This document shows, one piece after another, positions 1 to 3,743 of a DNA stretch of 6,444 nt. Under the pieces are notes generated by a model that had not been told where the DNA came from, made no database searches, and saw nothing but the letters and a program-made list of their open reading frames with translations. Each line of letters begins with the position of its first letter. Within the stretch, counting starts at the first letter, position 1. Origin of the DNA: JADGQM01 sp964505935 (lineage in GTDB: Bacteria > Desulfobacterota > Syntrophobacteria > Syntrophobacterales > Syntrophobacteraceae); contig CAZDKX010000287.1 in assembly GCA_964505935.1 (NCBI GenBank), positions 1 to 6,444 on the forward strand, in the 5' to 3' direction. Made by a program: the position numbers and the translations under genes.

Positions 1-50
1 TACGAGATGCTATCCTGTGACTGGAGTTCAGACGTGTGCTCTTCCGATCT
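1..50 (+). other. Illumina adapter contamination (P7 end, index, read-2 primer)
   Basis: These bases are a sequencing adapter, not genome. Positions 1-8 (TACGAGAT) are the tail of the P7 flow-cell sequence. Positions 9-16 (GCTATCCT) occupy the place of the 8-base i7 index. Positions 17-50 match the standard read-2/index primer, which starts GTGACTGGAGTTCAGACG and ends GCTCTTCCGATCT. Genomic sequence starts at 51. Translations across the junction give the well-known artifact peptides SSDVCSSDL on the plus strand and IGRAHV on the minus strand. The segment shows that position 1 is an untrimmed contig end and that nothing biological joins here. Confidence 0.98.
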
Positions 51-402
51 CCTTGGAAACCAGCCGCTGATCGAATATGAGGCTTGCCGCACATTCCGAT
101 ACGGCCCTCGAAAAGAACTGCCAGGGCAACAGCCCCGACAGGACAAAGACCGGGTAGGGAATGGAGCCGGACGGTATTCTGGCGAGCTTGCCGAAAAACA
201 CCGTGAACACCAGCATCATGGCAAGGGGCTGCAGCAGGATCCAGGCAACACCAACGGCAGTTTCCTTGTAGCGCACCTTGATGTCCCGCCAGACCAGAAA
301 ATAAAGGAGCTCGCGAAAATCCCACAGCTCGCGCAGGTTAACGGAAAACCATCCCTCGGTCGCCTGGATGCGGATTACTGGCAAGGACTTCCTGTCATCC
401 AC
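51..402 (-). CDS. ABC-2 type polysaccharide/polyol-phosphate export permease (Wzm/TagG-like), 3' end missing
   Basis: This is the N-terminal 117 residues of an inner-membrane permease that, with an ATPase partner (Wzt type), would export capsule or O-antigen polysaccharide. The visible sequence has the family's amphipathic start (LRELWDFRELLYFLVWRDIK, residues 23-42), then VRYKET, a first membrane helix at about 52-73, the conserved IPYPVF (81-86), and a second helix with LLPWQFF (91-97). Family members are usually about 260-280 residues, so over half is missing. The frame runs into the adapter at 50/51: the last genomic base is the first base of a codon, and the apparent GAG is half adapter. 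I chose GTG at 402 because AGGAG lies about 8 bases upstream. GTG at 411 (4-base overlap with the upstream stop) and ATG at 450 are in-frame alternatives. It is tightly linked to the winged-helix gene upstream and probably cotranscribed. Family call is firm; the exact substrate is unknown. Confidence 0.9.
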
Positions 403-407
403 CGGGC

Positions 408-968
408 TCACTCCTTCTCCCTGGCCGCCGCAGGCTTTTCCCGTCGCCAAAGCAGCAGCCGCGGCCGCTGCTGGAGCTGAACCCCCATCCGCTCAAATTC
501 CTCCCGCCCCAACACGAGCGAACGGATCTTGCGACCGATATAACGTTCAGTTTTTCTGCTCAAATCATGAAGATGATGCTCATTGACGTCTCCTACCAGA
601 AGCAGGTCGATGATCCCCGTATCCCGCCCCGCGGCGTAATCGTCGATGAGATAGGCTTCTTCGAGGTCCCCCAGGCGGGTGAGCACGCTTTCGATGACCT
701 GGTGCATGCCCAGAGATTTTTGGACCATCGAGTGCAGCTCGGGAAAAAGCGGGTGCTGGTCGTTGGCCTGATAGAGAATTTGACGACCTGCCTTTTGATG
801 GCTGATGAGCTTCGAGTCGACCATCTGCTTCAGTTCCTCGCGGATGCCGTTGGTCGAGACCCCGAACTCGGTCGCCAATTCCCGGAGATAAGCCGTCGCC
901 GAAGGGTTGAGAAAGAACCTCGTCAGCAGCTTGATACGCGTCTTCGAAGTGATGATGTCTCCCAGCAT
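408..968 (-). CDS. Winged-helix regulator with degenerate nucleotidyltransferase-like domain
   Basis: This 186-residue cytoplasmic protein has two parts. Residues about 1-68 form a winged helix-turn-helix: SKTRIKLLTRFFLNP, then LRELATEFGVSTNGIREEL as the helix-turn-helix, and a wing ending QILYQAN. Residues about 104-170 resemble the small MNT/minimal nucleotidyltransferase fold: DDYAAGRDTGIIDLLLVGDV (109-128), with the core strand IDLLLVG retained. The usual catalytic GSxxxG...DxD signature is not intact, so it may bind a ligand rather than catalyse. Similar proteins are often placed at the head of capsule or O-antigen clusters, and here it lies immediately upstream of the Wzm-type permease. 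That suggests local control of surface-polysaccharide genes (inference). The ATG at 968 is preceded by a weak AAGAG and gives a family-like start. A perfect palindrome 14 bases upstream of the start could be its operator. Confidence 0.85.
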   Translation of the reverse strand: MLGDIITSKTRIKLLTRFFLNPSATAYLRELATEFGVSTNGIREELKQMVDSKLISHQKAGRQILYQANDQHPLFPELHSMVQKSLGMHQVIESVLTRLGDLEEAYLIDDYAAGRDTGIIDLLLVGDVNEHHLHDLSRKTERYIGRKIRSLVLGREEFERMGVQLQQRPRLLLWRREKPAAAREKE

Positions 969-981
969 GAGCCACTCTTGG

Positions 982-998
982 AATTGATATGATCAATT
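982..998. promoter_or_regulatory. Perfect 7-3-7 palindrome upstream of the winged-helix gene (candidate operator)
   Basis: AATTGAT-ATG-ATCAATT is a perfect inverted repeat of 7 bases with a 3-base centre. It lies 14 bases upstream of the winged-helix start at 968, in the most AT-rich stretch of the left half. On the minus strand a weak sigma70-like pair overlaps it: TTGTTT at 1015-1010 and TCATAT at 992-987, 17 bases apart, each matching consensus at only 3 of 6 positions. A site of this size fits dimer binding, so autoregulation by the adjacent regulator is plausible but unproven. The palindrome is certain; its function is inferred. Confidence 0.5.
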
Positions 999-1111
999 AA
1001 ATTACTCAAAAACAATTATCCTTAACTGTTCTTATTAACGTGGTCAAGGTCTTTCTTCACTGTCGTTTCCAACCGGGAAACGCCGAAGCCGCCTGCCGCA
1101 CCAGCGTCCGC

Positions 1112-1142
1112 GAACGCTCAAGCTTGACCGCGGTGAGCGTTC
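1112..1142. promoter_or_regulatory. 9-bp inverted repeat bracketing a -35 box (candidate operator)
   Basis: GAACGCTCA (1112-1120) and TGAGCGTTC (1134-1142) are perfect reverse complements separated by 13 bases. Their centres are 22 bases apart, about two helical turns. The spacer contains TTGACC, the -35 box of the candidate promoter for the downstream CoA-binding gene, so a bound dimer would occlude it. No T-tract follows, so an intrinsic terminator is unlikely. The binding protein is unknown. Confidence 0.45.
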
Positions 1143-1152
1143 CGATTATCCT
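1124..1152 (+). promoter_or_regulatory. Candidate sigma70 promoter for the CoA-binding protein gene
   Basis: TTGACC (1124-1129, 5 of 6 consensus) and TATCCT (1147-1152, 4 of 6) are separated by exactly 17 bases. Transcription would start near 1159, giving a leader of about 27 bases with a strong Shine-Dalgarno sequence (AAGGAGGT, 1173-1180) before the start at 1186. The geometry is good, but this is a pattern match only. Confidence 0.5.
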
Positions 1153-1185
1153 GGAGAGAACGCCAACCAAAGAAGGAGGTGCTAC

Positions 1186-1617
1186 GTGATGTCAGAGATG
1201 CTCAGTGCAAACCCCGCCACCACGGATGAAAAGACGGCGGCCGATCTCCTGAGGAAGGCCAAGACCGTCGCGGTCGTGGGCATTTCACAGAAAGAAGAGC
1301 GTGACAGCCACCGGGTGGCCAAGTATTTGAAGGAGCACGGCTATCGCCTTATTCCGGTCAACCCGGGACTCAAGGAGGTTCTTGGGCTGCCCTGTTACCC
1401 GAATCTCAAAGCGGTGCCCGAGCATATCGATGTAGTCGATATTTTTCGAAGCGTTGACGCCATTCCCGGCATCGTGGACGAAGCCATTGCGGTGGGCGCC
1501 GATGCGGTGTGGATGCAACTCGGACTGGCCCATGAGGAAGCGTCGGAGAAGGCTCGCAAGGCCGGTCTCACGGTGGTCATGAACCGCTGCATGAAGATTG
1601 AGCATGCGCGCCTCTAG
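1186..1617 (+). CDS. CoA-binding Rossmann-fold protein (YccU / CoA_binding_2 family)
   Basis: The product is a 143-residue single-domain cytoplasmic protein of the family that resembles the CoA-binding domain of succinyl-CoA synthetase. Visible landmarks are the nucleotide-binding turn VAVVGIS (28-34), followed by the family-typical ERDSHRVAKYL; then YRLIPVNP (53-60), VDIFR (84-88), VWMQLG (108-113), and the closing VMNRCMKIEH (131-140). Length is normal for the family (about 135-150). CoA binding is inferred from the family, and the physiological role of these proteins is poorly defined. Two starts are equally placed behind a strong AAGGAGGT: GTG at 1186 (6-base gap) and ATG at 1189 (9-base gap); I kept the longer. 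It appears monocistronic, with its own promoter and operator-like repeat upstream and a palindromic repeat downstream. Confidence 0.9.
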   Translation: MMSEMLSANPATTDEKTAADLLRKAKTVAVVGISQKEERDSHRVAKYLKEHGYRLIPVNPGLKEVLGLPCYPNLKAVPEHIDVVDIFRSVDAIPGIVDEAIAVGADAVWMQLGLAHEEASEKARKAGLTVVMNRCMKIEHARL

Positions 1618-1628
1618 TGTTCAATTGC

Positions 1629-1646
1629 ACATGTCTCCGACATGTC
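1629..1646. repeat. Pair of ACATGTC direct repeats 11 bases apart
   Basis: ACATGTC occurs at 1629-1635 and 1640-1646, a one-turn spacing. Each contains the palindrome ACATGT, and the second is part of the 8-base palindrome GACATGTC. The pair lies just 3' of the CoA-binding gene and leads directly into the larger palindromic element. It could be the edge of that element, a relic of a mobile-element end, or a protein-binding site. The sequence alone does not decide. Confidence 0.45.
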
Positions 1647-1651
1647 CATGA

Positions 1652-1760
1652 ACCGTCACCCCGGCAGGTTTTTGGCCGGGGTCCGGTGCATGGGTGAGCC
1701 CTGGATTCCGGCTGAAGCTCGTCCCCGCGGGCTTCAAGCGGGGAGCGTGCCGGAATGACG
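1652..1760. repeat. Composite intergenic palindromic repeat (CGTCACCCCGGC...GCCGGAATGACG)
   Basis: This 109-base element consists of two hairpins. The left one pairs ACCCCGGC (1658-1665) with GCCGGGGT (1675-1682) around a 9-base loop, with ACCG/CGGT (1652-1655/1684-1687) as an outer stem. The right one pairs ATTCCGGC (1705-1712) with GCCGGAAT (1749-1756) and has an inner stem CCCCGC/GCGGGG (1723-1728/1738-1743). The outermost ends CGTCACCCCGGC and GCCGGAATGACG are inverted repeats matching at 10 of 12 positions. The CCGGAATGACG style is, from memory, a common dispersed repeat in Proteobacteria. The left hairpin could weakly terminate the CoA-binding gene transcript, but no T-run follows it. 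No gene is visible between 1618 and 1840. Confidence 0.8.
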
Positions 1761-1782
1761 AGGAGGGGGTGAGCGGCATAAT
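1755..1782 (+). promoter_or_regulatory. Candidate promoter at the edge of the palindromic repeat
   Basis: CATAAT (1777-1782, 5 of 6 to the -10 consensus) lies 16 bases after ATGACG (1755-1760, 4 of 6 to the -35 consensus). The -35-like box is the terminal bases of the repeat element itself. Transcription would start near 1789, about 50 bases ahead of the hexapeptide gene. This is a pattern match only, and the -35 is imperfect. Confidence 0.35.
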
Positions 1783-1840
1783 CTCAGGGACTGGTGCCGT
1801 CAAGCCCTGGCACGGGAAGGATTTCATCGGGTACCTGGGT

Positions 1841-2650
1841 ATGGAGGCTTTAGCATTGACGCCGGCCGCCTTCTTCGATCTGCCGTCGTTCGCTCATTCT
1901 GCCCTGTTCCACCACTGCGCATATGTCTGGCAGGGGCTCGCGAACCTTCGAGGCTATCTCGAAGGCCAGCTGGCAGGAAAGGCGATGCCGCCGCTTGGCT
2001 TTTTCCGCAAGCCCCTGAGCGAGACCGTGGTGCTCTGGCAAGGGGAAAGCTGGCGGCGCGGCTATGAAATCCTCGGGGGGGATGTTGCCCAGGGCGGTTT
2101 TCGAGTGCGCATCGGGGGCAAAGAGGTCCGCGATGCCACCGTTCTTTATGCGGGAAGCCTTTTCTGGGATGAGCAAATCCTGATCGGTCCGGGTTCCGTG
2201 GTTGAACCGGGAGCGCTCGTTCAGGGGCCAACGATCATCGGGGCCAACACCGAGGTCCGCCAGGGAGCCTACGTGCGGAGCTGCAGCCTCATCGGTGACC
2301 GCTGTGTCGTAGGCCATACCACCGAAATGAAAGCAAGTGTCATGCTGAATGATGCCAAGGCCGGGCACTTTGCCTATATCGGCGACAGCATTCTCGGCCA
2401 CGCCGTCAACCTCGGCGCCGGCACGAAGCTCGCCAACCTGAAGTTGAAAGCCGGAACGGTCTGCCTAAAAACCGGTCGAGCCGTGGTTGATACGGGCTTT
2501 CAGAAATTGGGGGCGGTGCTCGGGGATCGCGTGCAGATCGGGTGCAATGCCGTGACCAATCCGGGCGCCCTCCTGGGAAAAGGATGTGTCGTGCTGCCCT
2601 TGACCTCTGTACCTGCCGGCTATCATGAACCCGGAAGCATTGTGCGCTAG
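1841..2650 (+). CDS. Left-handed beta-helix (hexapeptide) protein related to the GlmU acetyltransferase domain
   Basis: The product has 269 residues. A helical N-terminal part (about 1-50; FFDLPSFAHSALF, YVWQGLANLRGYL) precedes a linker and a hexapeptide-repeat beta-helix (about 100-260). Aligned without gaps to E. coli GlmU from memory, it keeps Arg146 (R333), Lys164 (K351), His176 in KAGHFAYIGD (catalytic H363), Tyr179 (Y366), Asn190 (N377) and Ala193 (A380). The equivalent of K392 is not evident (Gly205). GlmU's N-terminal uridylyltransferase domain is absent, so annotation as UDP-GlcNAc pyrophosphorylase would be misleading. An acyltransferase acting on a nucleotide-sugar-like substrate is likely; the substrate is unknown. 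The ATG at 1841 starts homologous-looking sequence, though its Shine-Dalgarno is weak (AAGGA is 19 bases upstream). The open frame extends back to 1694, but that part is read-through of the palindromic repeat. The 3' end overlaps the methyltransferase gene by 26 bases. Confidence 0.8.
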   Translation: MEALALTPAAFFDLPSFAHSALFHHCAYVWQGLANLRGYLEGQLAGKAMPPLGFFRKPLSETVVLWQGESWRRGYEILGGDVAQGGFRVRIGGKEVRDATVLYAGSLFWDEQILIGPGSVVEPGALVQGPTIIGANTEVRQGAYVRSCSLIGDRCVVGHTTEMKASVMLNDAKAGHFAYIGDSILGHAVNLGAGTKLANLKLKAGTVCLKTGRAVVDTGFQKLGAVLGDRVQIGCNAVTNPGALLGKGCVVLPLTSVPAGYHEPGSIVR

Positions 2651-3197
2651 CCGGCCTCAGCGCAATCCTGACCAAAGCGCGGCCTTTGCCGCGCTCATCC
2701 GCTATTACCGGGAGCGCCACCGGGCACCGGGCCACACGGCAGCCCCCTATCGTCTTACCGCGTTGGGTGCGTGGGCCGCCTCGAGGGCACCGCACGTTTT
2801 TTCCTTTTTCAGGCGCATGGAGCTCGGCCGCTATCGGCTCTTCCTCGATCTCGGCAGCGGGGATGGTCTCGTGGCCTGTATCGCTGGCCTTTTTACGCGC
2901 GCTGTTGGGATCGAGATCGACCTCCCACTTTGTGATCTGGCTCAAGAAGCGGCCCGGGACTTGAGTCTGGACGGGAGGGTGAGTTTCATCTGCGCTGATT
3001 ATCGGCAGCTGCCCATCCAGCGGGCTGACTGCCTCTATCATTATCCGGACAAGCCCATGCGGGAGCTTGAAGAGCTGCTGGCGGACTGGCGGGGCGATCT
3101 GCTGATCTATGGCCCCCATTTCCCTCTGGAAACGATGGTTCCCGCCCTAAAGCTGGCCCGGGGCAGGGAGAGATTGGTGCTCTACCGGAACACTTAG
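2625..3197 (+). CDS. Small class I SAM-dependent methyltransferase
   Basis: The product is a 190-residue cytoplasmic protein with a Rossmann methyltransferase core. Motif I is LFLDLGSGDG (72-81), the glycine-rich loop for S-adenosylmethionine. The acidic end of strand 2 is GIEID (95-99), expected to bind the ribose hydroxyls. ICADYRQLP (122-130) is the adenine-side motif, and LYHYPDKPM (137-145) stands where the catalytic post-motif lies. The N-terminal 70 residues are helical and basic (YYRERHR). I cannot tell the substrate. The start at 2625 lies inside the preceding hexapeptide gene, overlapping it by 26 bases, with no clear Shine-Dalgarno of its own, which fits translational coupling. An in-frame TTG at 2640 is an alternative. 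The two genes probably form a two-gene operon. Confidence 0.85.
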   Translation: MNPEALCASRPQRNPDQSAAFAALIRYYRERHRAPGHTAAPYRLTALGAWAASRAPHVFSFFRRMELGRYRLFLDLGSGDGLVACIAGLFTRAVGIEIDLPLCDLAQEAARDLSLDGRVSFICADYRQLPIQRADCLYHYPDKPMRELEELLADWRGDLLIYGPHFPLETMVPALKLARGRERLVLYRNT

Positions 3198-3200
3198 AGT

Positions 3201-3383
3201 TGTCCAAAAACAAATGATCTCTTTACCACGAAGTATTTCATGTCCCGGTGGGACACCCTGAACCATGAAAAGGCTCAAAACTTTTCGAGACAGAGCACGA
3301 AGGACACGAGGTGATTTCTTCGTGCTCTTCGTGTCCTTCGTGGTTTGAAAAAGACTGCAATAACTGCCTCCTAATTTTGGACA
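3201..3383. repeat. Nested inverted-repeat intergenic element, 183 bases
   Basis: The element is bounded by perfect 9-base terminal inverted repeats, TGTCCAAAA (3201-3209) and TTTTGGACA (3375-3383). Nested inside are ACCACGAAG/CTTCGTGGT (3225-3233/3336-3344) and a perfect 14-base pair, CACGAAGGACACGA (3296-3309) with TCGTGTCCTTCGTG (3329-3342). Between these lie TTTCATG/CATGAAA (3236-3242/3264-3270), enclosing the tight hairpin TGTCCC-GGT-GGGACA (3241-3255). No target-site duplication is evident at the ends, and no transposase is encoded. The CTTCGTGTCC core is, from memory, a widespread dispersed repeat in several phyla. It occupies most of the 331-base gene-free stretch 3198-3528 and may limit read-through from the methyltransferase gene. 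Confidence 0.75.
3318..3344. repeat. Three tandem 9-base units CTTCGTGNN
   Basis: CTTCGTGCT, CTTCGTGTC and CTTCGTGGT follow one another without gaps at 3318-3326, 3327-3335 and 3336-3344. They form the right arm of the surrounding inverted-repeat element. The 9-base period would encode a repeating tripeptide in any frame, which explains the spurious lysine/threonine-rich translation (KDTKSTKK) on the minus strand. Confidence 0.8.
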
Positions 3384-3514
3384 GCCTCTTGGCCATGGCA
3401 CCTGCTCCGGCTGCTTCTCCTATTGAAGCCGCCTCACCATTGTAGTAGGTATTGTTTGAGGGAAATCTTGAGTGAGTTCATCCGGGCGGAGCTTCCCTCC
3501 GGCCAGCAGAATGG
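3384..3514 (+). other. Non-coding leader before the CooT-like gene, no clear element
   Basis: The 131 bases between the inverted-repeat element and the Shine-Dalgarno of the next gene contain no convincing gene or repeat. A short hairpin, CGGAG-CTTCC-CTCCG (3487-3501), lies 14 bases upstream of the AAGGAG sequence, and TTGTAG near 3440 is a weak -35 candidate without a good partner. The promoter of the CooT-like gene presumably lies here, but I cannot place it. Confidence 0.3.
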
Positions 3515-3528
3515 AAGGAGACAAGACT

Positions 3529-3714
3529 TTGTGTGAAGCCAATGCATATCTTATGAAGGACGGCCAGGAGGTGCTGGTTCTGGAAGCCGTGGACATCCTC
3601 GAAAACGAAGGCGACCAGATCCGCATCGCTAACATCTTTGGTGAGCAGAAGATCATTCGGGGGAGGATTCGAAGCATGTCCCTGGTTAACCATCGGATTC
3701 TGCTGGAAGAGTAA
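3529..3714 (+). CDS. CooT-like small nickel-binding-family protein, TTG start
   Basis: The product has 61 residues starting MCEANAYLMKDGQEVLVLEA and contains IRIANIFGEQK (31-41), GRIRSM and SLVNHRILLEE (51-61). This matches the compact all-beta CooT family, whose founding member is linked to nickel insertion into carbon monoxide dehydrogenase. Cys2 is the nickel-binding residue known for CooT. I chose TTG at 3529 because AAGGAG (3515-3520) stands exactly 8 bases upstream and because it gives the family's Met-Cys start. An in-frame ATG at 3511 lacks a Shine-Dalgarno and would bury the cysteine. No CO dehydrogenase genes are in the window, so a role in that pathway cannot be argued; many genomes carry such proteins with no known partner. 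It stands alone and converges on the 660-residue gene, with a 29-base gap between stops. Confidence 0.8.
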   Translation: MCEANAYLMKDGQEVLVLEAVDILENEGDQIRIANIFGEQKIIRGRIRSMSLVNHRILLEE

Positions 3715-3743
3715 CGGGACCTCACACCAGGACCGCAAGCCTC

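Noticed and set aside
7..480. A 157-codon plus-strand frame beginning MLSCDWSSDV
   Set aside because: Its start lies in the adapter, and the rest is antisense to the ABC permease.
567..996. Open frames on both strands, about 140 codons each, overlapping the winged-helix gene
   Set aside because: They are alternate frames of the winged-helix gene, without motifs or ribosome-binding sites.
1658..1682. The CCCCGGC/GCCGGGG hairpin as an intrinsic terminator for the CoA-binding gene
   Set aside because: The stem is strong but no T-run follows it, and it is part of a larger dispersed repeat.
1621..1827. A 68-codon minus-strand frame across the palindromic repeat
   Set aside because: It is a translation of the repeat element, with no Shine-Dalgarno and no family-like sequence.
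2406..3119. A 237-codon minus-strand frame under the hexapeptide and methyltransferase genes
   Set aside because: The plus strand encodes two recognisable families here; the minus translation is Arg/Pro-rich antisense sequence.
3201..3383. The tandem and inverted repeats as a CRISPR array
   Set aside because: The units are 9 bases, contiguous, and have no spacers of regular length; no cas genes are present.
3147..3401. An 84-codon minus-strand frame containing KDTKSTKK
   Set aside because: The Lys/Thr-rich part is the 9-base tandem repeat read as protein, a common annotation artifact of this repeat type.
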